DNA of 64,000 nucleotides from Streptomyces griseus (GCF_900460065.1 NZ_UAVD01000039.1:62001-126000), one strand, 5' to 3'; counted from the stretch's first letter, positions 1-8,976 are shown. Translations and numbers: made by a program. The notes: generated from the sequence alone by a model not told the origin.

Positions 1-2
1 AG

Positions 3-458
3 TCCGTCGTCCAGGAGCTCCAGGTCGCCCAGGAGCAGACCAAGGACAACGACAGGATGACGCTGTACTTCTGCGTCAACTACGGCGGTCGCGCCGAGAT
101 CGCCGATGCCGCGCAGCGCATCGCCCAGGACGTGGCGGCGGGGAGGCTCGACCCGTCCAAGGTCAACGAGAAGACCTTCGCGAAGTACACCTACTACCCG
201 GACATGCCGGACGTGGACCTCTTCGTGCGCCCCAGCGGCGAGCAGCGCACCTCGAACTACCTGATCTGGCAGAGCGCGTACGCCGAGATGGTCTTCCAGG
301 ACGTTCTGTGGCCGGATTTCGACCGTCGGGACCTGTGGCGTGCCTGCCTGGAGTACGCCCAGCGCGACCGTCGCTTCGGCGGGGCGGAGGCGGTCGAGGC
401 GGCGAAGGCGGCCGAGACGGCGAAGGCGGCCGAGACGGCCGAGGCTGCCGAGAAGTGA
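3..458 (+). CDS. uppS: Isoprenyl (undecaprenyl) diphosphate synthase, C-terminal part
   Basis: This is the 3' part of a cis-prenyltransferase gene whose start lies before the window; the frame is open from base 3. The enzyme condenses isopentenyl diphosphate onto an allylic diphosphate to build the C55 carrier lipid for peptidoglycan. The family's C-terminal signature is present: DLFVRPSGEQRTSN, then LIWQSAYAEMVF and a DVLWPDF block. The protein ends in an unusual Ala/Glu/Lys tail (AEAAKAAETAK repeated) encoded by a short tandem repeat at about 390-445, which is beyond the conserved fold. A strong hairpin terminator follows, and the next gene (zur) is convergent. Confidence 0.93.
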   Translation, partial: SVVQELQVAQEQTKDNDRMTLYFCVNYGGRAEIADAAQRIAQDVAAGRLDPSKVNEKTFAKYTYYPDMPDVDLFVRPSGEQRTSNYLIWQSAYAEMVFQDVLWPDFDRRDLWRACLEYAQRDRRFGGAEAVEAAKAAETAKAAETAEAAEK

Positions 459-501
459 CGCGGGAGCCGCGCGGAAAGTGGCGGGAAAAGTGACGTGAAT
501 G

Positions 502-540
502 AGGCGGGCCCGGGACGTTGGACACGTCCCGGGCCCGCCT
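502..540. terminator. Bidirectional hairpin terminator between uppS and zur
   Basis: A perfect 17-bp inverted repeat (502-518 pairing with 524-540) with a 5-base loop sits between the convergent uppS and zur genes. Its position and strength fit a shared transcription terminator. Confidence 0.8.
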
Positions 541-559
541 TTCGCGTTCGTTTCGCTCG

Positions 560-994
560 TTACGCCTTGCTCGCGGCGCACTCCGCGCAGGTGCCGAACA
601 CCTCGACGGTGTGCGCGACGTTCACATAGCCGTGCTGGGCGGCGATCATCTCGGCCCACTGCTCGACGGCCGGGCCCTCGACCTCCACCGCCTTGCCGCA
701 GAGCCGGCAGACCAGGTGGTGGTGATGGTCGCCGGTGGAGCACCGCCGGTAGACGGACTCGCCCTCGGCGGTGCGCAGGACGTCGACCTCACCCGCGTCG
801 GCGAGTGACTGCAAGGTCCGGTAGACGGTCGTCAGGCCCACGGAATCGCCGCGGTGCTTGAGGACGTCGTGCAGCTCCTGGGCGCTGCGGAACTCGTCGA
901 CCTCGTCGAGCGCCGCCGCCACCGCCGCCCGCTGCCGGGTGGACCGGCCGCGTACCGGCGCTGCGTTCGTGCCACTGATCGGCGCCGTGGCCAC
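560..994 (-). CDS. zur: Zinc uptake regulator, Fur family (Zur)
   Basis: A 144-residue Fur-family repressor, last gene of the znu cluster. The N-terminal winged helix includes STRQRAAVAAAL and a recognition region GLTTVYRTLQSL. The dimerisation half has the His-rich metal site (GDHHHHLVCRLCGKAVE) and the structural-zinc pair C-x2-C twice (CRLC and CAEC near the end). I chose GTG at 994 because GAGGAG lies seven bases before it; a longer reading to 1153 has no such site. With zinc it is expected to repress znuA; its placement beside znuABC and the Zur-like box upstream of znuA argue for Zur rather than FurA, Nur or CatR. Confidence 0.92.
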   Translation of the reverse strand: MATAPISGTNAAPVRGRSTRQRAAVAAALDEVDEFRSAQELHDVLKHRGDSVGLTTVYRTLQSLADAGEVDVLRTAEGESVYRRCSTGDHHHHLVCRLCGKAVEVEGPAVEQWAEMIAAQHGYVNVAHTVEVFGTCAECAASKA

Positions 995-1098
995 AGCTGC
1001 CTCCTCGTGTCGCCCGTACATGTGTCGGGCCATTGTGCCAGCCCGACCGGGCGCCACCGGCGAACACGTACGGTACGACTCGGTCACACGCACCGCTG

Positions 1099-1998
1099 TC
1101 ACACCCGTACGTCGTCCCGCTCCCGGCGGGCCCCCGGTACTTCCAGGGTGCACTCGGCGCCCTTCGTCTCGCTCGCCCGTGCCCGCCGTCTCGCGAGCGG
1201 GGCGGCGAGGGCGGTCAGCGCGACGAACACCGCGATGGCCAGCAGCACGATCGTCGCGCCGGGCGGGACGTCCTGGTAGTACGAGGTCACGGTGCCGGTG
1301 AGGGTGACGGCCGTGCCGATCACCACGGCCAGCACGAAGGTGACCTTGAAGGACTTGGTGATCTGCTGGGCGGCTGCCACGGGCACCACCATCAGCGCGC
1401 TGACCAGCAGCAGGCCGACGACCCGCATCGCGACGGTCACGGTCACGGCGGCGGTCACCGCGATCAGCAGGTTCAGCACCCGCACCGGCAGCCCGGAGAC
1501 CCGGGCGAACTCCTCGTCCTGGCTGACGGCGAACAACTGCCGCCGCAGCCCCACCGTGACCAGCACCACGAACGCGGCCAGTACGCAGATCGCGATGACG
1601 TCCGACTCGGAGACGGTGGCCAGCGAGCCGAAGAGGTACGAGGTCAGGTTGGCGTTGGAGCCGGTGTCGGACAGGTTGATCAGCATGACGCCGCCCGCCA
1701 TGCCGCCGTAGAACAGCATCGCCAGGGCGAGGTCGCCGCGCGTGTGCCCGTACCAGCGGATCAGCTCCATCACGACCGCGCCGGCGACGGCGACGGCGGT
1801 GGCCATCCAGACGGGGCTGGTGGAGAGCAGGAAGCCGAGGCCGACGCCGGTCATGGCGATGTGCCCGATGCCGTCGCCCATCAGGGCCTGCCGGCGCTGC
1901 ACCAGGTAGATGCCGATGGCGGGCGCGGTGATGCCGACCAGCACGGCCGCGATGAGCGCCCGCTGCATGAAGGGAGGGTTCAGGAATTCGAAGATCAT
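1099..1998 (-). CDS. znuB: Zinc ABC transporter permease
   Basis: A 299-residue polytopic membrane protein of the ABC-3 (ZnuB/MntB) permease family, starting MIFEFLNPPFMQRAL and containing multiple hydrophobic spans. The segment QRRQALMGDGIGHIAMTGVG is the typical cytoplasmic coupling region after the first helices. The ATG at 1998 overlaps the stop of znuC (TGATG), so translation is coupled. It would form the channel for zinc import with ZnuC as ATPase and ZnuA as binding protein. The long upstream extension of this frame lies antisense or out of frame inside znuC and is not part of the gene. Confidence 0.93.
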   Translation of the reverse strand: MIFEFLNPPFMQRALIAAVLVGITAPAIGIYLVQRRQALMGDGIGHIAMTGVGLGFLLSTSPVWMATAVAVAGAVVMELIRWYGHTRGDLALAMLFYGGMAGGVMLINLSDTGSNANLTSYLFGSLATVSESDVIAICVLAAFVVLVTVGLRRQLFAVSQDEEFARVSGLPVRVLNLLIAVTAAVTVTVAMRVVGLLLVSALMVVPVAAAQQITKSFKVTFVLAVVIGTAVTLTGTVTSYYQDVPPGATIVLLAIAVFVALTALAAPLARRRARASETKGAECTLEVPGARRERDDVRV

Positions 1999-2798
1999 CA
2001 GGTCAGCAGTCCCGTTCGGAGGGGCTCGGCGGCCGCGTGGGGGTGTACGTGGTCGTGGCCGGGCAGCGCGTGCTGGCCGAGCGCCTCGGGCGGCGGCCCG
2101 TCGTGCGTCACGCAGCCGTCGCGCAGGACGACGGCCCGGTCGATCAGCGGCTCCAGCGGTCCCAGCTCGTGCAGCACGAGCAGTACGGAGGTGCCGAGCG
2201 CCACCTGCTCGCGCAGGGTCGAGGCGAGGATCTCCTGGCTGGCCAGGTCGACCCCGGCCATCGGCTCGTCCATGATCAGCAGTTCCGGCTCGGAGGCCAG
2301 GGCGCGGGCGATGAGCACCCGCTGGTGCTGGCCCCCGGACAGGGCGCTCACGGAGTCCTTGGCGCGGTCGGCGAGGCCCACCAGTTCGATGGCCCGTTCC
2401 ACGGCCGCCCGGTCCGCCTTCCCGGGCCACCGCAGCCCCGTACGGGACAGCCGGCCGGAGGCGACGACCTCGCGGATCGTGGCGGGCACCCCGCCCGCGG
2501 CCGTGGTGCGCTGCGGGACGTACCCGATCCGGCCCCACCGGCGGAAGCGGCGCAGCTCGGTGCCGAACAGCTCGACGGTGCCGCCGGTCAGCGGGACCTG
2601 CCCGATGACGGACCGCACGGCGGTGGACTTGCCGGAACCGTTGGCGCCCAGCAGCGCGACGACCTCGCCGCGGTGCACCGTCAGGTCCACCCCGCGCAGC
2701 ACGGGGCGCGCGCCGAGGGTGGCGGTGGCCCCGCGCAGGGCGATGACGGCCTCGTGGCCGGCCACGGGCTCGCGGGTGGTGCTCTCACGCTCCGGCAT
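1998..2798 (-). CDS. znuC: Zinc ABC transporter ATP-binding protein
   Basis: A 266-residue ABC ATPase. Walker A is GANGSGKST, the signature is LSGGQHQR, Walker B is LLIMDEP and the switch histidine is in LVLHE. The C-terminus is His-rich (HALPGHDHVHPHAAA), as in several metal-transporter ATPases. I start it at ATG 2798, where GGAGG precedes by seven bases, rather than at 2840, which would overlap znuA. It energises zinc import by ZnuB and lies between znuA and znuB in a single minus-strand operon. Confidence 0.93.
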   Translation of the reverse strand: MPERESTTREPVAGHEAVIALRGATATLGARPVLRGVDLTVHRGEVVALLGANGSGKSTAVRSVIGQVPLTGGTVELFGTELRRFRRWGRIGYVPQRTTAAGGVPATIREVVASGRLSRTGLRWPGKADRAAVERAIELVGLADRAKDSVSALSGGQHQRVLIARALASEPELLIMDEPMAGVDLASQEILASTLREQVALGTSVLLVLHELGPLEPLIDRAVVLRDGCVTHDGPPPEALGQHALPGHDHVHPHAAAEPLRTGLLT

Positions 2799-2836
2799 GA
2801 GTGCCTCCGATCCAGGGGTGATGCGGGTGGTACGGG

Positions 2837-3853
2837 TCACTTCGCGCCGAGCGCCTTCTGCAGCGCGGCGAGGTTGGACTCCATGACCTCGATGTAGTCA
2901 GCGCCCCGGGACTTGTCCGTGATTCCCTCCAGCGGGTCCAGGACGCCGGTCCTCAGCCCGGTGTCCTTCGCGAGGGTCTTCGCGGTCCGGTCGCTGGCGA
3001 GGGTCTCGAAGAAGACCGTGGTGGCCTTCTCCTTCTCCGCGATGGTGTGGATCTCCTGGATCCGGGCGGGGCTCGGCTCGGCCTCGGGGTCGATGCCCGC
3101 GATGCCCTGCTGGGTGAGCCCGTAGCGCTCGGCGAGGTAGCCGAAGGCGGAGTGGGTGGTGATGAAGGTCTTGGTGGCGGTGTTCTTCAGCCCGGTCTCG
3201 TACGCCGTGTTCAGCTCGCCCAGCTCGGCGACGAGGGCGTCGGTGTTCTTCTTGTAGTCGGCGGCGTGGTCGGGGTCGGCCTTCTCCAGCGACGTGCCGA
3301 CGCCCTTGGCGACCTCGGCGTACTTCACCGGGTCCAGCCAGATGTGCGGGTCGGCGCCGCCCTCCTCGCCGTGGTTGTGGCCGTCGCCCTCGGAGTGCTC
3401 CTCGTGGGCTTCCTCGCCCTCGTGGCCGTGCTCGTCGCCCTCTTCGCCGTGGTCGTGGCCGCTGACCTCGGAACCGTGGTTCTCCAGCGTGGTGAGGGTC
3501 GCGGCGTCGACGGTGTTCTTCACACCGGACTGCTTGATCGCGTCGTCCACGGCGGGCTGGATGCCCTTGAGGTACAGCACGTAGTCGGACTCGCTGATGG
3601 AGCCGATCTGGCGGGGGGTGAGCTCCAGGTCGTGGGGTTCCACGCCCGGCTTGGTGAGGCTGGTGACCGCGACGTGCTCGCCGCCGATCTTCTCGGCCAG
3701 GAACTGCATCGGGTAGAACGACGCCGTCACCTTCAGCTTGTCGCCGTTGCCCCCGTCCGCTGCGTCGGAGGTGGAGCAGGCCGAGAGAGCGGTCAGGCCG
3801 AGGACGACTGCTCCGGCGACGGCGGTGCTGGGTATGAGGCGGCGTACGTTCAT
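2837..3853 (-). CDS. znuA: Zinc ABC transporter substrate-binding lipoprotein
   Basis: A cluster A-I metal-binding protein of about 338 residues. The N-terminus has RR, a hydrophobic stretch and the lipobox LSAC, so it should be a lipid-anchored extracytoplasmic protein. The middle carries the His/Asp/Glu-rich loop typical of ZnuA (repeats like HDHGEEGDEHGHEGEEAHEEH), followed by DPHIWLDP. The start is uncertain: ATG 3853, ATG 3862 and TTG 3868 are in frame and none has a strong ribosome site; a leaderless start is possible. A Zur-like operator lies just upstream at 3875-3889. First gene of znuA-znuC-znuB-zur. Confidence 0.92.
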   Translation of the reverse strand: MNVRRLIPSTAVAGAVVLGLTALSACSTSDAADGGNGDKLKVTASFYPMQFLAEKIGGEHVAVTSLTKPGVEPHDLELTPRQIGSISESDYVLYLKGIQPAVDDAIKQSGVKNTVDAATLTTLENHGSEVSGHDHGEEGDEHGHEGEEAHEEHSEGDGHNHGEEGGADPHIWLDPVKYAEVAKGVGTSLEKADPDHAADYKKNTDALVAELGELNTAYETGLKNTATKTFITTHSAFGYLAERYGLTQQGIAGIDPEAEPSPARIQEIHTIAEKEKATTVFFETLASDRTAKTLAKDTGLRTGVLDPLEGITDKSRGADYIEVMESNLAALQKALGAK

Positions 3854-3874
3854 GACACTCATTTTCAACTAAAG

Positions 3875-3889
3875 TGGAAACGATTGTCA
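3875..3889. promoter_or_regulatory. Zur-box-like operator upstream of znuA
   Basis: The 15-mer TGGAAACGATTGTCA matches the actinobacterial Zur consensus that I recall as TGAAAACGATTTTCA at 13 of 15 positions. It lies 22-36 bases before the possible znuA starts, in the znuA-glyS divergent region, and fits zinc-dependent repression of the znu operon by the Zur encoded in it. Confidence 0.7.
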
Positions 3890-4029
3890 ACAAGGCGGAT
3901 GAGATGCCCGGAAGATCACGAGGTGGTGGCACGGGCCGTCCACGGGCGCCCACCGATTTGATTCGAGGGGTGCGCGCGCCGGTAACCTGAGCTATTCGCC
4001 GTTCGTCATCGTCGTATGAAGAGAGCACC

Positions 4030-5412
<1,383 letters not shown>

Positions 5413-5432
5413 CACCCGCACGTGTGCGTGAG

Positions 5433-5462
5433 GCCCCCGGTTCCGGGTACGGAACCGGGGGC
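5433..5462 (+). terminator. glyS terminator
   Basis: A perfect 12-bp inverted repeat (GCCCCCGGTTCC / GGAACCGGGGGC) with a 6-base loop starts 20 bases after the glyS stop. Confidence 0.75.
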
Positions 5463-5512
5463 TTCGTCGTACGGTCCACCGGAGCCCCCGCCGCCGTTCC
5501 GGGAGGTACGCG

Positions 5513-5716
5513 ATGCCGTCCATCACCACCAGCAAGGTCAGCAGATGGGACCAGCACGGCCGTGAACACGTCGTGCGGGTGCGGAAGTCGGGCGTGACGC
5601 GCCAGCTGAGCTGCTCCACCTGCGCCTGGCGTCGCTCGGCGCAGTTCCTGCCCTGGCTGAAGGCCGAGGAGCACCTGGCCGAGGCCCATCAGGCGACGGT
5701 CGACCCGACGGCCTGA
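5513..5716 (+). CDS. Small conserved hypothetical protein with C2H2-like motif
   Basis: A 67-residue basic protein of unknown function. It begins MPSITTSKVSRWDQHG and contains CSTC followed 18 residues later by HLAEAH, so the four ligands C-x2-C ... H-x4-H could bind one zinc, as in a small zinc finger. GGGAGG lies eight bases before the ATG, which supports translation. It stands alone between glyS and the next small gene, on the same strand. No family assignment is claimed. Confidence 0.7.
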   Translation: MPSITTSKVSRWDQHGREHVVRVRKSGVTRQLSCSTCAWRRSAQFLPWLKAEEHLAEAHQATVDPTA

Positions 5717-5830
5717 GACCCGCGCGGCCGGAGGCCGTGGACGGCTGCCGCCCACGGACGGCCCGTGTTCCGGGGCGGCTGACGCTCCGGGCGGCGGGAA
5801 AACCGGGTGCGGGGCGCTCCGGGGGCGCGG

Positions 5831-5836
5831 TACGGT
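5831..5836 (+). promoter_or_regulatory. Predicted -10 box (TACGGT) for a leaderless mini-ORF
   Basis: TACGGT fits the Streptomyces TANNNT -10 element and ends six bases before the ATG at 5843, the spacing seen at leaderless promoters. No convincing -35 is visible. Confidence 0.35.
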
Positions 5837-5842
5837 CTCCGT

Positions 5843-5872
5843 ATGTCTTCGTTCTTCCAGATCTACGAGTGA
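5843..5872 (+). CDS. Possible 9-residue leaderless peptide upstream of the DUF6243 gene
   Basis: ATG at 5843 opens a nine-codon frame (MSSFFQIYE) ending in TGA, placed six bases after a TACGGT -10-like box and about 100 bases upstream of the next gene. It could be a leader peptide or a chance ORF. There is no amino-acid run that suggests attenuation. Confidence 0.25.
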   Translation: MSSFFQIYE

Positions 5873-5973
5873 GAGCGCGGCGGGTGCGCACACCCCGCCG
5901 CAGCCCGGGACCGGCGCGACCGGCCCCGATCACGTTCACCTGATTCACTTCACACGTCACATGGGAGAACACC

Positions 5974-6195
5974 ATGGCCAAGAGCCGCAACAACCTCCTC
6001 GGTGTCGGCGGACAGCGCAAGAAGCTGTCCCGCGCCGAACAGCAGGGCGCGGGTTCCGCGCGAGGCGCCGACCGCAAGGCCGCCGAGGACAAGAAGCAGG
6101 AGCTGGTGCGCAAGATGCGTGAGCGCGCCGAGGCCCAGGCGGCCACGACCGCCGCCGAGCCCGGCGAGCAGGACGCGTCGCCCGCGCAGAGCTGA
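5974..6195 (+). CDS. DUF6243-like small basic protein
   Basis: A 73-residue, highly charged protein (MAKSRNNLLGVGGQRKKLSRAEQQG, then alternating Lys/Glu/Arg helix and an Ala/Glu tail). From memory it matches the Streptomyces DUF6243 family; its function is unknown. The central part looks like a single amphipathic helix. GGGAGAACACC precedes the ATG. A strong hairpin follows the gene. Confidence 0.75.
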   Translation: MAKSRNNLLGVGGQRKKLSRAEQQGAGSARGADRKAAEDKKQELVRKMRERAEAQAATTAAEPGEQDASPAQS

Positions 6196-6221
6196 CGCCC
6201 GAGTATCGCGCCGTGACAGCG

Positions 6222-6257
6222 CCGTGGGCCCGGATCATCCGTGATCCGGGCCCACGG
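6222..6257. terminator. Bidirectional hairpin terminator
   Basis: A perfect 16-bp inverted repeat (6222-6237 with 6242-6257) and a 4-base loop lies between the convergent DUF6243-like gene and the minus-strand hypothetical at 6312. Confidence 0.75.
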
Positions 6258-6311
6258 CCGTTATCCGGGCCGATCACCCGCCCGTACGTCCGCGCGTCCG
6301 CGCGCGGTGCG

Positions 6312-6683
6312 TCACCGCCGGAACAGATGCGGGTGGCTGCGGGCCAGTTCCCGCGTGATCGCCTCGTCGGTGGGGTCGGTCACCTCCCAGTCGTGCCCCG
6401 GCGGATGCCCGGCGAACAGGCCGCAGGCCGCGTCCGCGTTCCGGGGGTCGCGCACCGCGCACCAGGGGAGTGGCAGCAGCCGTACCCGACCGGCCCGCCA
6501 CCGCGCCCAGACGGCGCTTCCCGGCCGCCCGCCCTCGTCCCACAGCATCGACGCGTGCGCCGCGTCGTGGCCCTCCCCGAGTTCGCAGAGCAGATGCCCG
6601 GCCTCCGGGCGGCGACCCGGGGCCGAGAGGGCGAGCACATGCTTGGGGGGCGGCAGTAACGCGACGGCGGTGCACTGGTGCAT
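6312..6683 (-). CDS. Hypothetical Cys/His-rich protein, paralogue of the upstream gene
   Basis: A 123-residue protein of unknown function, last of four minus-strand genes running from 7806. It aligns by eye with its upstream neighbour: both start with QCTAV.LLPP and share LCELGE, an HxxH pair, a WC pair, a later Cys and H..H.W.V.DP. The conserved Cys and His suggest a metal site, but this is inference. Codon 9 is TTA (6657-6659), the rare leucine codon read by the bldA tRNA in Streptomyces, so translation may be restricted to late growth. The start is ATG 6683. Confidence 0.65.
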   Translation of the reverse strand: MHQCTAVALLPPPKHVLALSAPGRRPEAGHLLCELGEGHDAAHASMLWDEGGRPGSAVWARWRAGRVRLLPLPWCAVRDPRNADAACGLFAGHPPGHDWEVTDPTDEAITRELARSHPHLFRR

Positions 6684-6692
6684 GGGTACGGG

Positions 6693-7148
6693 TCACCCTT
6701 CGGGGGAGTCGTCCGGTACGAGCCGCTCCGCGACCAGGTCGCCGAGCGGGTCGTCCACGTCCCAGGAGTGGGGCGCGGTGTGGTGGTCGAAGAAGGAGCA
6801 CTGCCGCACGACGTCGGTGCTGAGCCGACGTAGGAGCGCGGGACACCAGGGCGCCCGGTCGATCCGGTGGGCGCGTTCCGTTCCGTCGCCGGTCCAGAAG
6901 AACCACTGGGCCGCCGAGTCGGGCGTCCGGCCCGGTCGGAGGAAGGCGGCGTGTTCGGTGTGGGGGCCGTCGTGCTCGCCGAGTTCGCACAGGACGTACG
7001 GCTCCGGATCGCCGGAGTCGTCCACCCCGGCGGAGGGGAGCAGGAGCAGGGCTTCGGGAGGGAGGAGCGTGACGGCGGTGCACTGGAGCAAGGAGTTCAA
7101 CTCCGGTTCGTTCGGCGGGATTACCGGTCGGCCGGGTGGCCGCGCCAC
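6693..7148 (-). CDS. Hypothetical Cys/His-rich protein
   Basis: Unknown function, 151 residues if started at GTG 7148, which overlaps the upstream gene by 28 bases. Comparison with its downstream paralogue suggests that translation may instead begin at TTG 7091 (LLQCTAV), since that aligns with the paralogue's MHQCTAV and has GGAG nearby. Shared motifs are CELGEHDGPH, APWCPALL and C.FFDHH..PHSWDVDDP. It belongs to the same four-gene cluster opposite the XRE/DUF397 pair. Confidence 0.65.
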   Translation of the reverse strand: MARPPGRPVIPPNEPELNSLLQCTAVTLLPPEALLLLPSAGVDDSGDPEPYVLCELGEHDGPHTEHAAFLRPGRTPDSAAQWFFWTGDGTERAHRIDRAPWCPALLRRLSTDVVRQCSFFDHHTAPHSWDVDDPLGDLVAERLVPDDSPEG

Positions 7149-7543
7149 CCGGCGAGCGTGAGGCTCAGCCCGACGGCGGGATCGAGGACGGTGAACAACG
7201 CGGGGAACCCCGCCTCCAGGGCCCGTATCGCGTGGTCCTGGTGCGCGCCGTCCGTGGCCCAGCGACGCAACTCCTCGGGCGCGTCCGCGCCGTGGAAGCG
7301 GACCGGGAGGACATCGCGGGTCGGCGGCGTCACGGATTCGGCCACGGGGGGCAGCCCGTGGCCGCGGGCCAGCCGGAGCGCCTGCCGCCGGAGCCAGAGG
7401 AGGACGAGCCGACGGTTCCGCACGACGACCCCGCCGAGCGAGGCGAACCGCTCCCCGTCGGACAGGGTGACCTCGGCCGCGTAGACCGCCGCGCGCGCCA
7501 CGCGCACCGGCGGGGTCCGCCGGGCGGCCGGCGCGACGTTCAC
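7121..7543 (-). CDS. Hypothetical protein
   Basis: A 140-residue protein with no recognised domain, Arg-rich and mostly alpha/beta in appearance (VVRNRRLVLLWLRRQALRLA). Its ATG overlaps the stop of the upstream 88-residue gene (ATGA), so the two are translationally coupled. It is the second gene of a minus-strand cluster diverging from the XRE regulator at 7913. Confidence 0.6.
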   Translation of the reverse strand: MNVAPAARRTPPVRVARAAVYAAEVTLSDGERFASLGGVVVRNRRLVLLWLRRQALRLARGHGLPPVAESVTPPTRDVLPVRFHGADAPEELRRWATDGAHQDHAIRALEAGFPALFTVLDPAVGLSLTLAGWRGHPADR

Positions 7544-7806
7544 AGGACCTCGCCCCGGCTACGGGCGTTGAGGCGGGCGGTACGGGCGCGGAGCTGCTCT
7601 ATCAGGACCGCGGGCCGCACATGGCCGGGCTCGGCCTCCCACTCCGCGCCGCCCCCGACCGGCCGCAGCGACCAGTAGGGGCCGGCGACCCCTCGGAACT
7701 CCCCCACGCGGTCGGCGCGGCTGGTGTCGACCAGGAGGGTTCCGAGGGCGGGGACAGGGGTGTTGGAGGGCGTGGGTGTATTCGGGCGTACGTTCTCGCC
7801 GTACAT
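7540..7806 (-). CDS. Hypothetical protein, first gene of the cluster opposite the XRE regulator
   Basis: An 88-residue protein of unknown function (MYGENVRPNTPTPSNTP ... VDTSRADRVGEFRGVAGPYWSLRPVGGG.EWEA). The segment DTSRADRVGEF...GPYW..RP looks conserved, and small proteins like this are common beside XRE/DUF397 loci in Streptomyces. ATG overlaps nothing upstream; AGGAGCGATCG precedes it. Likely promoter in the 107-base gap shared with the XRE gene. Confidence 0.65.
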   Translation of the reverse strand: MYGENVRPNTPTPSNTPVPALGTLLVDTSRADRVGEFRGVAGPYWSLRPVGGGAEWEAEPGHVRPAVLIEQLRARTARLNARSRGEVL

Positions 7807-7912
7807 CGATCGCTCCTCTCCGTAGCCGTTCGGCTACCGGGGCGATTCAGCGTGACCTAGGGTCGGTCTGTCTTCAACCTGCGCATTTCGCTCAGAGAGT
7901 TAGGGCTTCGGC

Positions 7913-8740
7913 ATGGTGAATCGCAAGCAGCTCGACCCCGAAGACCCCGACGTTTCCTTCGGCTTGCAGTTGAGGCAGGCCAGAGACGCGCGGGGCTGGA
8001 CACAGGATGAGTTAGCCGGACGGATGGGGTGCTCCGGAACCCATATTTCGGCCGTGGAAACTGGTCGGCGCCCTCCGACTCCCCGTTTCGCGAGAAGTGT
8101 TGACAGAGCGTTGGGGACCGGCGACAAGTTCGGCCGCATGGTCCAGGCGATGAAGGACCTGACCCTGCTGGAGGGCTTCCCGGAGTACGTGCGCTACGAG
8201 GGCCGGGCGGTGGAGATCAGGTTGTACCAAGTCGGGATCGTCCCCGGGCTGTTGCAGACGCCGGAGTACGCGCGGGTCCTGGCCGACAGTGCCGTACGGA
8301 GGGGAGCGATCACACCGGAGCAGGCCGACGATCGCGTGTCTTTCCTTGCGGAGCGCCAAGCGGCTCTGGCACGGCCGAATCCGCCCATGCTCTTCGTGAC
8401 CATGGACGAAAGCTGCATTCGCCGTCCGGTCGGAGGCCCCACTGTCATGAACGCCCAGCTGGAGCAGCTGCTGGAGTTCGCCGAACTGCCCAACACCCTG
8501 CTTCAGGTGGCTCCGTACGAGATCGGTGAACAGCGGACGTTCGACCTGCCGGTCAACATTCTGACGCTGCCGGACCGGTCGGTGATCTGCTACGCCGAGT
8601 CGCAGACGCTTGGGCATCTAGACCGAGAAAGCTCCTTCGTGCTGCCCATACTGACGGCCTACCATCAACTTCAGGGCGCGTCGCTGTCGCAGACGGCGTC
8701 GGTGGCCAAGATCAGCCAGTTGCGAAAGGGCACCCTGTGA
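7913..8740 (+). CDS. XRE-family regulator with DUF5753 domain
   Basis: A 275-residue regulator. Residues about 15-70 form a helix-turn-helix (LRQARDARGWTQDELAGRMGCSGTHIS..E.GRRPP), followed by the DUF5753 ligand-like domain (YQVGIVPGLLQTPEYARVLA ... FVTMDESCIRRPVGG). Such proteins are numerous in Streptomyces and pair with DUF397 proteins; some (WhiJ/AbaA-like) affect development. The next gene overlaps its stop by 4 bases. Codon 34 is TTA (8012-8014) inside the DNA-binding domain, pointing to bldA-dependent expression. GC content is a little lower than in neighbours. Confidence 0.9.
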   Translation: MVNRKQLDPEDPDVSFGLQLRQARDARGWTQDELAGRMGCSGTHISAVETGRRPPTPRFARSVDRALGTGDKFGRMVQAMKDLTLLEGFPEYVRYEGRAVEIRLYQVGIVPGLLQTPEYARVLADSAVRRGAITPEQADDRVSFLAERQAALARPNPPMLFVTMDESCIRRPVGGPTVMNAQLEQLLEFAELPNTLLQVAPYEIGEQRTFDLPVNILTLPDRSVICYAESQTLGHLDRESSFVLPILTAYHQLQGASLSQTASVAKISQLRKGTL

Positions 8741-8946
8741 CGACCGAATCCCCCCGATGGTTCAAGTCCTCGTACAGCAACAACGGCGGCGACTGCATCG
8801 AGGTCGCCGCGAATCTCGCCGCCTCGCGCGGCATCGTCCCCGTCCGTGACTCCAAGGTCGCGGGCGGCCCGGTGGTCGCCGTCCCCGCTACCGCCTTCGC
8901 GGCGTTCGTCGCGGGCGTTCGCGGTGGGACGTTCGACACCGTCTGA
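8737..8946 (+). CDS. DUF397 domain protein
   Basis: A 69-residue DUF397 protein (W.KSSYSNNGGDCIEVA ... VRDSK) that overlaps the stop of the XRE/DUF5753 gene (GTGA), the usual arrangement for these pairs. It probably acts as the partner or antagonist of the regulator. A terminator hairpin follows. Confidence 0.92.
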   Translation: MTTESPRWFKSSYSNNGGDCIEVAANLAASRGIVPVRDSKVAGGPVVAVPATAFAAFVAGVRGGTFDTV

Positions 8947-8976
8947 GGAACCGAGCAGCAGGAACCGAGCAACCGG

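Noticed and set aside
1998..2538. N-terminal extension of znuB
   Set aside because: The extra residues are Arg/Pro/Gly-rich out-of-frame translation of znuC; the TGATG overlap gives a proper start.
3300..3480. Repeat-like His/Glu-rich stretch in znuA considered as an unstable repeat
   Set aside because: The His-rich loop is a normal feature of ZnuA proteins and is not a regular DNA repeat.
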